From contig NZ_CP089301.1 in the NCBI RefSeq assembly GCF_021227995.1, forward strand, positions 1,302,001 to 1,366,000: a DNA stretch of 64,000 nt. The letters are read 5' to 3'. Position 1 is the stretch's first letter. Each line of letters opens with the position of its first letter. Origin of the DNA: Novosphingobium kaempferiae. Its GTDB lineage: Bacteria; Pseudomonadota; Alphaproteobacteria; Sphingomonadales; Sphingomonadaceae. Under the pieces are notes generated by a model. It saw only the letters and a list, made by a program, of their open reading frames with translations. It did not search any database and was not told where the DNA came from. This document shows positions 8,709-15,431 of this stretch, in pieces. The translations under genes and the position numbers were made by a program.

Positions 8709-8795
8709 TGGTGCCCAGAAGAGGACTCGAACCTCCACGCCCTTGCGAGCGCCGCCACCTGAAGACGGTGCGTCTACCAATTCCGCCATCTGGGC
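8709..8795 (-). tRNA. tRNA-Leu (anticodon CAG)
   Basis: 87 nt including an encoded CCA. The acceptor arm GCCCAGA pairs with TCTGGGC, the D-arm contains GGAATTGGTAGACGC, and the anticodon stem CCGTC/GGCGG holds the loop TTCAGGT, giving anticodon CAG (reads CUG). A long variable arm (GGCGCTCGCAAGGGCGT) marks a class II tRNA, and the T-arm contains GGTTCGAGTCC. CUG is the dominant leucine codon in this high-GC genome. It is a single gene, with a terminator-like hairpin immediately downstream on its strand. Confidence 0.96.
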
Positions 8796-9033
8796 ACTTT
8801 AGCGAGGGGGCGAAGTGCCGTCCCCGCTGGGTAGGAGGGCGCCTCTAAGGGGCCGCCGCGGGGTTGTCAACACCATCGAGGGCAACAATTTTCATTCTGC
8901 GCGTTTGAGCCCTCTGGGGCGGTGGGAGCAACTGGCCGGTTGCCCCATTCCCGGCCTTGTGGCAGGGGCAAACTGCATGTGCTGCAGCGCGGGACACGTC
9001 GCGCGCGGAGCGACCGAAGGACCGAAATTCACC

Positions 9034-9987
9034 ATGACCACCGACCCCATCTCCGGCAAGATCGTCACCATCCTGGGCGGCAGCGGCTTCGTCGGCCGTC
9101 ATCTCGCGCAGGAGCTTCTGGCGCGCGGCGCCCGCCTGCGGATCGCCAGCCGTCATCCGAAGAAGGCCTTCGTGATCAAGCCGCTCGGCAATCTGGGGCA
9201 GGTTCAGTTTGCGGGCGTGGACGTGACGAAGAGCGATTCGCTCGCGGCGGTGCTGGCCGGGTCGGACGCGGTGGTGAACCTCGTCGGCGCATTCTCCGGC
9301 AATCTCGATGCGCTGCAGGGCAAGGGTGTAGGCGAAGTCGCCGCTGCGGCCAGGGCTGCCGGTGCAACGGCGTTCGTCCACGTCTCGGCCATCGGCGCGG
9401 ACGCCAGTTCGGACGTCGCCTATGCGCGCACCAAGGCCGAGGGCGAGCAGGCCGTGCTCGCCGCCTTCCCCGAAGCGACGATCGTGCGTCCTTCGTTGAT
9501 GTTCGGGCCGGACGACAATCTGGTGAACATGTTCGCCAACCTGATCGCCCGCATGCCCGCCATGCCGGTCTTCGCACCGCAGGCAAAGCTGCAGCCGGTC
9601 TTCGTCGACGACGTGGCGGAGGCGATTGCCAACGCCCTTTCCGACGCTTCCGCGCAGGGCAAGACCTTCGAACTGGCAGGGCCGGAAGTCGTGACCATGC
9701 TCGAACTCAACGAGCGCATCGCCAATGCGCAGGGCCGCTCGCGCGCATTTGCCGAGCTTCCCGATGCGGTGTCCGGCCTGATCGCGTCGGCGACCGGCTG
9801 GCTGCCGGGTGCGCCGATCACCAGCGACCAGTTCAAGCTGCTCCAGGCAGGCAGCGTCGCCGGCGGCGCGCTTCCGGGCATCGCCGACCTTGGCGTGACG
9901 CCGCGCCCGCTCGGCCTGTTCCTCGACCGCTGGATGGTGCGTTTCCGCAAGCATGGCCGCTTCGGCGCCAAGACCGCCAGCGCCTGA
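9034..9987 (+). CDS. Complex I NDUFA9-like NAD(P)-dependent epimerase/dehydratase
   Basis: 317 aa atypical short-chain dehydrogenase. The N-terminal Rossmann motif is GGSGFVGRHLAQ (GxxGxxG). A central HVSAIGAD segment and a YARTKAEGE stretch with the Y-x-x-x-K spacing follow, then VRPSLMFGPDDN. This combination is typical of the NDUFA9 subgroup, whose mitochondrial member is an accessory complex I subunit; in alphaproteobacteria the free protein is thought to act on ubiquinone- or electron-transport-related processes. The start at 9034 (MTTDPISGK) gives the family N-terminus. It is convergent with the cupin gene, the stops being only 3 bp apart. Confidence 0.87.
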   Translation: MTTDPISGKIVTILGGSGFVGRHLAQELLARGARLRIASRHPKKAFVIKPLGNLGQVQFAGVDVTKSDSLAAVLAGSDAVVNLVGAFSGNLDALQGKGVGEVAAAARAAGATAFVHVSAIGADASSDVAYARTKAEGEQAVLAAFPEATIVRPSLMFGPDDNLVNMFANLIARMPAMPVFAPQAKLQPVFVDDVAEAIANALSDASAQGKTFELAGPEVVTMLELNERIANAQGRSRAFAELPDAVSGLIASATGWLPGAPITSDQFKLLQAGSVAGGALPGIADLGVTPRPLGLFLDRWMVRFRKHGRFGAKTASA

Positions 9988-9990
9988 TCC

Positions 9991-10452
9991 CTATTTCGCC
10001 CGCGTGGCCGGTAGCACGAAAGTGACCAGCCGCGCGGGCGCTTCCGACAGGTTGCGCCAGCCGTGCATGACGCCGCGACACAGGCCTGAATCGCCTGCGC
10101 GCAGGACCACTTCTTCCTCTTCCAGCACCAGCACGACTTCGCCTTCGATCACATGGAAGTGATCGACGGTGTCGGTGAAGTGCATCCCCGGATCCTCGCG
10201 ACCGAGGCCCGGCGCATATTCCGCGACCATGAAGCCGTAGACCGGCTCGGCCAGCTGTTCGAAGCGGAAAGGCGCGGTCGAGGCCGCCACGGGCGCGGCG
10301 TTGTCGGCCCGGGCCTCGATGCCGCCGTTCCACATCTGCGCTATCGTGATGTGGCCGAGCGACAGGCCCTCCGCCCTCTCGTCAGCGACGACGCGGCTGC
10401 GACCGTCTTCGCCCAGACCCGCGATCACGCGGCGGTATTGGCGCGATGCCAT
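9991..10452 (-). CDS. Cupin-domain protein
   Basis: 153 aa. The double-stranded beta-helix motif is visible as HFTDTVDHFHVIEGEVVLVLEEEEVVLRAGD (first cupin motif, metal-binding H-x-H) and GVMHGWRNLSE (second motif). The start ATG at 10452 has a strong Shine-Dalgarno (GAGGAG, about 6 nt spacing). It is probably a small metal-binding enzyme or a ligand-binding protein; cupins of this size are often linked to aromatic or sugar metabolism. Nothing in the neighbourhood points to a substrate. It is divergent from the DUF2171 pair. Confidence 0.8.
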   Translation of the reverse strand: MASRQYRRVIAGLGEDGRSRVVADERAEGLSLGHITIAQMWNGGIEARADNAAPVAASTAPFRFEQLAEPVYGFMVAEYAPGLGREDPGMHFTDTVDHFHVIEGEVVLVLEEEEVVLRAGDSGLCRGVMHGWRNLSEAPARLVTFVLPATRAK

Positions 10453-10524
10453 GTGTTTCTCCTCTCGTTCCTGCTCCCACGGAACCGGCCGCACCGGCGG
10501 GATTTGTTCTTCTCCGGAGGCAAT

Positions 10525-10812
10525 ATGCCCCGCAGCAGAGGGAGTATTCGCGTGACCACCCCATCGACGCAATGGAGCAGCGGCGAAAACGCCTGGACGT
10601 CGCAGCAGGGCACGATCCGCAAGGGCATGAAGGTCATCACCGCCGACGGCACCTGCATCGGCACGGTAGCGGCGCTGGATGGCGAGGAACTGATGCTGGA
10701 AGGCGGCAGTCATGACTTCGTGGCGATCACCCAGGTCGGCGGGATCAGCGGCGACTCGGTGCTCCTGTCCGACCGTGGCGATGCGACGTTCGGGCTCGGC
10801 GCGACGCCCTGA
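10525..10812 (+). CDS. DUF2171-type small protein, first of two
   Basis: 95 aa. The C-terminal two thirds (IRKGMKVITADGTCIGTVAALDGEELML) form a PRC-barrel/DUF2171-like fold. These are small beta-rich proteins that typically start with a 'set the property, report the value' GxxIGTV motif. The ATG at 10525 follows a perfect GGAGG with a short 4-nt spacer; a GTG at 10552 is an alternative. Another DUF2171 gene follows 106 bp downstream, so the two look like a tandem duplication that has diverged. Function is unknown; such proteins are often abundant and stress-associated. Confidence 0.7.
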   Translation: MPRSRGSIRVTTPSTQWSSGENAWTSQQGTIRKGMKVITADGTCIGTVAALDGEELMLEGGSHDFVAITQVGGISGDSVLLSDRGDATFGLGATP

Positions 10813-10918
10813 AGGAGCCGAACCGGCGAGGCGTTTCCGGGCCGGGACGAACGCCGGAACGTCCTCCCGAGGCTCTCCGTTTCAGTGTCAGAAGCCCCCG
10901 AAACACTGGAGAGACCTT

Positions 10919-11146
10919 ATGTTCGAGAAGCTGCGCATCCGTGAGCACATGGAAGTCACGACCAGCACCGGCCAGCATGTCGGCACCGTCGACGATGTGA
11001 AGGACGACCAGATCAAGCTCACCCGTTCGGACAGTTCCGACGGCGCCCATCACTACATCGCGTTCGAGAACGTCGACAAGATCGAGGACAACCGCGTGTA
11101 CCTGAAGCAGGGAACGCCCATCCCGATGGGCGTCGGCGCGAACTGA
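10919..11146 (+). CDS. DUF2171-domain small protein, second of two
   Basis: 75 aa, almost entirely a DUF2171 domain: IREHMEVTTSTGQHVGTVDDVKDDQIKLTR, then HHYIAFENVDKIEDNRVYL, ending KQGTPIPMGVGAN. The ATG sits at 10919-10921. It is related in layout to the upstream 95-aa protein. A strong terminator follows about 90 bp after the stop, so the pair probably makes one short transcript. Confidence 0.85.
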   Translation: MFEKLRIREHMEVTTSTGQHVGTVDDVKDDQIKLTRSDSSDGAHHYIAFENVDKIEDNRVYLKQGTPIPMGVGAN

Positions 11147-11234
11147 AAACAGCGGCACTGAACTGCACCTAGAGTGACCTGAAGCCCACCGAAGCAGGAC
11201 AGAGCGTCCCCCTCGCGCACTGTCCTTCGCGAGA

Positions 11235-11268
11235 CCCCGGCCTTGCTGCGTGCAGGGCCGGGGTTTTT
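11235..11268 (+). terminator. Rho-independent terminator after the DUF2171 pair
   Basis: Stem CCCCGGCC / GGCCGGGG (8 bp, extendable by TTGC/GCAG) followed by TTTTT, 88 bp after the stop. Confidence 0.88.
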
Positions 11269-11401
11269 GCGTGCGTAGCCGATGCCATCCCCGAGGCGAT
11301 GCATCGTCAGTTATGATACACCATGAACAGCATCTCTTCCCAAGGTTCGACCCCGCTGATAGTCCGGCAGGCAAGAACGGACGGGATGAGAGGACGAGGG
11401 C

Positions 11402-13834
11402 ATGGTTTCCGGCTTCGGCAGGTTCACAATCAGACTGATGCCCGTGCTGGCGTTGATGCTGGCGCCGCTTTCGCTCTCTTCGTGCAACCGTCCCGCCCAG
11501 CCGATCGAGGAACTGACCGTCGCCGATCCGGACGAGTGGCCGAGCTGGGGTCGCACCGGGACCGAGACGCACTATTCGCCGCTCGACGAGATCGACACCG
11601 GCAATGTCTCCGGCCTCAAGCTCGCGTGGCATTTCGATCTGGAGCCGGGCTATTCGCCGACGACGCCGCTGATGGCCGAGGGCAAGGTGTTCATCACCAC
11701 CGGCCATTCGCATATCCGCGCGCTCGATGCCGTGACCGGCCGGCAGCTGTGGGAGTACGACGGCGGCACGCGCGAGCGGGCGAAGACGGCGCTGCAGATG
11801 TCGTGGGGCAGCAAGGGCATCGCCTATGACGCCGGGCACGTCTTCCTCGTCACCACGGACGGCTACGTCGTCTCGCTTGATGCGAAGACCGGCAAGGAAG
11901 CGTGGAAGACGATGGACTTCCCTGACGACGCCCCGCGCAACGCCAACGGCGCGCCGCGCGTGTTCGGGGGCAAGGTCATCACCGGCTTCGGCGGCGGCGA
12001 CATCAGCCCGGCGCGCGGCTTCGTCAGTGCCTATGACGCCAGGACCGGCAAGCTGGCCTGGCGCTTCTACACCACCCCCGGCGACGAGGTGACGCCCGTC
12101 AACCGGAAGGCCGAGGAGATCATGCGCAAGACATGGCCCGGCGGCTGGAAGAAGCCCGACGGCACGCGGCGCGGCGGCGGCGGAACGGCGTGGAACGCCT
12201 TCGCCTATGATGCGGACCTGCGCCTCGTCTACCTCGGCGTCGGCAACGGCTTTCCCTACAACCAGACGCTGCGCAGCCCGGAGGGCGGCGACAACCTGTT
12301 CCTCGCCTCGGTCGTCGCGGTCAACGTCGATACCGGCGAGTATAAGTGGCACTACCAGCTCTGCCCCGCCGAACAGTGGGACTGCACCGCCACCGCCGAC
12401 ATGACGCTCGCCACGCTCGACATCGACGGCAAGGAACGCAAGGTGCTGATGCAGGCGCCCAAGAACGGCTTCTTCTACGTCCTCGACCGCGCCACCGGCC
12501 AGTTCATCTCCGCCGAGAAGATCGCCAAGGTCACATGGGCCGAGCGGATCGACCCGAAGACCGGCCGCCCGGTGGAGAACCCCGGCATCCGCTACAGCGG
12601 CAAGCCCGGCCTGTTCGAGCTGTGGCCCGGGCCGACCGGCGCCCATTCGTGGCAGCCGCAGGCCTACAGCCCGCAGACCGGCCTCGTCTACGTGCCGATC
12701 ATGGACCTGCCCGCACTGATCGGGGACGGCCAGAAGGGCGGCGGCGAAGTGGCGGCGGGCATGGGCGTGACGCTGATCCCCGAAGTCGAACTGCCCGGCG
12801 GCCACCGCAGCTACCTCAAGGCATGGAACCCCGTCACCCAGACCGAGGCGTGGCGGGTGGATCTACCGGGCACATGGCCGGGCGGCGTCATGGCCTCGGG
12901 CGGCGGACTCGTCTGGCAGGGGCAGATCGACGGGAAGTTCGTCGCCCGCGATGCGATGACCGGCAAGGAGCTGTGGTCGTTCAGGACCGAAAGCCCGATC
13001 GTCGGCGCGCCGATCTCCTACCGGGTGAACGGGCGGCAGTACGTCACCGTGCTCACCGGCGCGGGCGGTCAAGGTGCAGGCATGCAGACGCTGGGCAATG
13101 CCCAGTACCGCACCGATTATCGCCTGCCGCGCCGCGTGCTGACCTTTGCGCTGGACGGCAAGGACACGATCCCGCCGTTCACGATGCCGCCGCTGGAGCA
13201 GGTCTCCGATCCCGACTTCAGCCCCGATCTCGCCCGGGCACAGGCCGGGGCGATGCTGTTCGGCACCCGGTCGTGCATCGTGTGCCACGGCTGGAATGCG
13301 GTAGCCGGCGGCGCGGCGCCGGACCTGCGCTACTCGCCGACGATCACCGATGCCGCCACCTTCAAGGCGATCGTCAAGGACGGCGGGCTCAAGCTGAACG
13401 GCATGCCGCCTTTCCCGCAGTTCACCGATGACGATCTGGAGACCTTGCGCTTCTATCTGCGCTCTCGCGCTCAGGCCGCGCCCGCAGAGCAGAAGGCGCT
13501 GCTCGAAAAGGCGAAGGCGGCCAAGGCCAGCAACGCGAAGCCGCAGGACTTCGCGGGGCGCTGGAACGTGACCATCCAGTCCCCCGTCGGGCCGCAGAAA
13601 GCGGTGATGGAGCTTAAGGTCACGGGTAACGTCGTGACCGGCAAAGTCACCGCTGAACAGGGCACGATCACCGTCGCCGGAGGGGTGAAGGACGGCCGCG
13701 CACGGTTCGAGGGGAAGGCCTCGATGCCCATGCCGATCACCGTCAAATACGACGTCACGGTGCGCGACGGCGAGCTTGTCGGCGAAAATTCCAACGGTCC
13801 TTTTGGAACTTTTCCCGTCTCGGGCGTTCGTTGA
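11402..13834 (+). CDS. PQQ-dependent dehydrogenase, quinohaemoprotein type, predicted lipoprotein
   Basis: 810 aa. The signal peptide ends in a lipobox (LSLSSC, Cys28), so the enzyme is predicted to be membrane-anchored on the periplasmic side. An eight-bladed PQQ propeller spans about residues 45-600, with W-motif repeats (DAVTGRQLWEYDG, DAKTGKEAWKT, DARTGKLAWRF) and a GGTAWNAFAYD...GVGNGFPYN calcium/PQQ region. The catalytic Asp lies in WDCTATADM (D327). A cytochrome c domain follows with CIVCH (C625-H629), then a C-terminal beta-rich extension of about 110 residues. The vicinal Cys-Cys of classical methanol/ethanol dehydrogenases is missing; the aligned stretch reads ALQMSWGSKGIAY. Two other cysteines (C321, C328) flank the catalytic loop. 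The substrate, probably an alcohol, cannot be read off. Confidence 0.9.
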   Translation: MVSGFGRFTIRLMPVLALMLAPLSLSSCNRPAQPIEELTVADPDEWPSWGRTGTETHYSPLDEIDTGNVSGLKLAWHFDLEPGYSPTTPLMAEGKVFITTGHSHIRALDAVTGRQLWEYDGGTRERAKTALQMSWGSKGIAYDAGHVFLVTTDGYVVSLDAKTGKEAWKTMDFPDDAPRNANGAPRVFGGKVITGFGGGDISPARGFVSAYDARTGKLAWRFYTTPGDEVTPVNRKAEEIMRKTWPGGWKKPDGTRRGGGGTAWNAFAYDADLRLVYLGVGNGFPYNQTLRSPEGGDNLFLASVVAVNVDTGEYKWHYQLCPAEQWDCTATADMTLATLDIDGKERKVLMQAPKNGFFYVLDRATGQFISAEKIAKVTWAERIDPKTGRPVENPGIRYSGKPGLFELWPGPTGAHSWQPQAYSPQTGLVYVPIMDLPALIGDGQKGGGEVAAGMGVTLIPEVELPGGHRSYLKAWNPVTQTEAWRVDLPGTWPGGVMASGGGLVWQGQIDGKFVARDAMTGKELWSFRTESPIVGAPISYRVNGRQYVTVLTGAGGQGAGMQTLGNAQYRTDYRLPRRVLTFALDGKDTIPPFTMPPLEQVSDPDFSPDLARAQAGAMLFGTRSCIVCHGWNAVAGGAAPDLRYSPTITDAATFKAIVKDGGLKLNGMPPFPQFTDDDLETLRFYLRSRAQAAPAEQKALLEKAKAAKASNAKPQDFAGRWNVTIQSPVGPQKAVMELKVTGNVVTGKVTAEQGTITVAGGVKDGRARFEGKASMPMPITVKYDVTVRDGELVGENSNGPFGTFPVSGVR

Positions 13835-13946
13835 TTCCGCCGCATCCGTTCACCTGAGCGGATGCACAGTCGGCCCGAATCGCGTTGTCCAATCATGATG
13901 GCTGGGCTTGGAGCGAGTCGGTCTAGTTGACCGTTAGGAGAATTCG

Positions 13947-14249
13947 ATGTCGCCCACCTTCAAGAAAATCGCCCCGGCCGTGGTCATTCTGGCCGGCTCC
14001 ATGGGCCTCGGCGGCTGCGCCACCAAGGGTTTCGTCCGTGAGCAGGTCGCGGTCGTGAACCAGCGCGTCGATGCGCTCGACGCCAAGCTGCAGACCACCG
14101 ACGCGACCGCGCAGGCGGCCCGTTCGGAAGCCCAGGCCGCTTCGGGCCAGGCCGCGCAGAACGGTCAGCGCATCGACCAGCTCAACGCCCGCGTCGACGG
14201 CGTCGAGCAGCGCATGGCCGAATCGCAGCGCAAGCGCCCGCGCAACTGA
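13947..14249 (+). CDS. Small coiled-coil outer-membrane lipoprotein
   Basis: 100 aa. The signal peptide has a lipobox (MGLGGC, Cys near residue 24). It is followed by a continuous amphipathic helix rich in Ala/Gln with heptad character (VVNQRVDALDAKLQTT, RIDQLNARVDGVEQRM) and a basic tail (KRPRN). This is Lpp-like in architecture, and the basic C-terminus could contact peptidoglycan. The start follows a TAGGAG Shine-Dalgarno. It is followed by a terminator and then an L,D-transpeptidase gene, the class of enzyme that can attach lipoproteins to peptidoglycan in some bacteria. A functional link is an inference. Confidence 0.8.
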   Translation: MSPTFKKIAPAVVILAGSMGLGGCATKGFVREQVAVVNQRVDALDAKLQTTDATAQAARSEAQAASGQAAQNGQRIDQLNARVDGVEQRMAESQRKRPRN

Positions 14250-14282
14250 CGCGAGCAAACATAGAATACCTGTGATATCCCG

Positions 14283-14320
14283 CGTCGGCGCTCCTCCCCC
14301 CGAGAGCGCCGACGGTTTCA
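14283..14320 (+). terminator. Rho-independent terminator after the coiled-coil lipoprotein
   Basis: Perfect 11-bp stem CGTCGGCGCTC / GAGCGCCGACG with a 10-nt loop, then GTTTCATTT. It would separate the lipoprotein transcript from the transpeptidase gene that starts about 25 bp later. Confidence 0.8.
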
Positions 14321-14342
14321 TTTCCTGAGTACTTCCGACGCG

Positions 14343-15095
14343 ATGAACAAGGTTCTCCTGGCGCTTGCCGGTTTCGTATCTGCCGGTCTGGCGCTGAACA
14401 CCGCTCCCGCATGGGGCGTGGAGAAGGCCGCGACCGCGAAAGCCGCGAGCAGGAAGCCCGCAGCGAAGAAGCCCGCAGCCCGGAAGAAGCCTGCCGTTGC
14501 GCCTGCGAAGACCAGTGATGAAATCGCGCTGGCCCAGTCGGAGGATGCCACCCGCGTCTCCGCCTGGGTCGCCGCTTCGGGCGACAACCACGCCTTGCCC
14601 TATGCCATCGTCGACAAGAAATCGGCCTCGCTGCTGCTGTTCGACGCCACCGGCAAGCAGGTCGCCCACGTCCCCGTCCTCCTCGGCATCGCGCCCGGCG
14701 ACGACGCCAGCCCCGGCATCGGCAGCAAGAACCTGTCCGAGATCGGCCCGGCCGAGAAGACCACGCCCGCAGGCCGCTTCCTCGCGAAGTTCGGCGTCGC
14801 GGCGGGCAAGCAGCGCGTACTGTGGGTGGACTACGCAACGTCGGTGGCGCTCCACCCGATCCCCAAACCCGGCAAGCCCAAGGAAAAGCGGCGCGAGCGG
14901 ATGCTGTCCCCCGCCATCGACGACAACCGCATCACCTTCGGCTGCATCAACGTGCCGATCGCGTTCTACACCAGGAACCTCAGCCCGATGTTCGCGAAGA
15001 AGGGCGGCTACGTCTACGTCACCCCGGACGTGAAGGCACTGGAAGACGTGTTCCCGCGCATCCGCATCCAGTCGTTTGCGAATACAGGCGGCTGA
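14343..15095 (+). CDS. L,D-transpeptidase family protein
   Basis: 250 aa. A signal peptide (VLLALAGFVSAGLALN) is followed by a Lys/Ala/Pro-rich linker of about 35 residues (KAASRKPAAKKPAARKK) suited to contacting the cell wall. A YkuD-like catalytic domain comes next, with an upstream ALHP histidine and the nucleophile in ITFGCINV (S/T-x-G-C-x-N). Such enzymes form 3-3 peptidoglycan crosslinks or attach proteins to peptidoglycan. The motif has Phe where the canonical family has His (SHGC), so it belongs to a divergent subgroup. It is convergent with nrdA across a repeat-rich spacer. Confidence 0.85.
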   Translation: MNKVLLALAGFVSAGLALNTAPAWGVEKAATAKAASRKPAAKKPAARKKPAVAPAKTSDEIALAQSEDATRVSAWVAASGDNHALPYAIVDKKSASLLLFDATGKQVAHVPVLLGIAPGDDASPGIGSKNLSEIGPAEKTTPAGRFLAKFGVAAGKQRVLWVDYATSVALHPIPKPGKPKEKRRERMLSPAIDDNRITFGCINVPIAFYTRNLSPMFAKKGGYVYVTPDVKALEDVFPRIRIQSFANTGG

Positions 15096-15146
15096 GGCGC
15101 GGGTCTCGCATCCCTCACGCCAAAACTTCAGTCTCACAATTCTAGC

Positions 15147-15281
15147 CGTCACCCTGAACTTGTTTCAGGGTCCATCGAGCCCGTAGCTCGGTTTTGCGAT
15201 TGGCGAACCGACAGTGCGGCCTGCGATCCAACGATCCGGCACCAACCGCCCGATGGATCCTGAAACAAGTTCAGGATGACG
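15147..15281. repeat. Large imperfect inverted repeat (type C)
   Basis: Two 31-nt arms (15147-15177 and 15251-15281) are inverted copies with only two differences, built on CCCTGAACTTGTTTCAGGG. The arms are themselves near-palindromic, so each could fold alone. A 73-bp variable centre separates them. It lies between the convergent L,D-transpeptidase and nrdA genes, the usual place for REP/BIME-like elements. Confidence 0.85.
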
Positions 15282-15324
15282 GAGCGGACGGAGCGGCCCT
15301 TACCCCAGGCGCTCACTCCCCACC

Positions 15325-15352
15325 CCGCTCAGGCTGAGCCTGTCGAAGCCCC
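15325..15352. repeat. Short dispersed repeat (type D)
   Basis: Contains GCTCAGGCTGAGCCTGTCGA, the same unit that recurs at 45705-45812 as two opposed copies. Probably a REP-like element in the nrdA 3' region. Confidence 0.65.
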
Positions 15353-15380
15353 CGGCGGCCGTGGCGCCTCACCCCAAACG

Positions 15381-15410
15381 AAAACGGCCTCCCGGTTTCC
15401 CGGAAGGCCG
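15381..15410 (-). terminator. Rho-independent terminator of nrdA
   Basis: On the minus strand the stem CGGCCTTCCGG / CCGGGAGGCCG is followed by TTTTCGTTT, about 20 bp after the nrdA stop. Confidence 0.85.
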
Positions 15411-15431
15411 CTCTCGGTGAACTCTAGCGCC

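Noticed and set aside
10745-12805. 686-aa minus-strand open frame
   Set aside because: Antisense to the PQQ dehydrogenase, running into the DUF2171 genes; low-complexity composition.
13842-13865. GCATCCG...CGGATGC hairpin after the PQQ dehydrogenase
   Set aside because: A perfect 7-bp stem, but no T-run on either side, so not called as a terminator.
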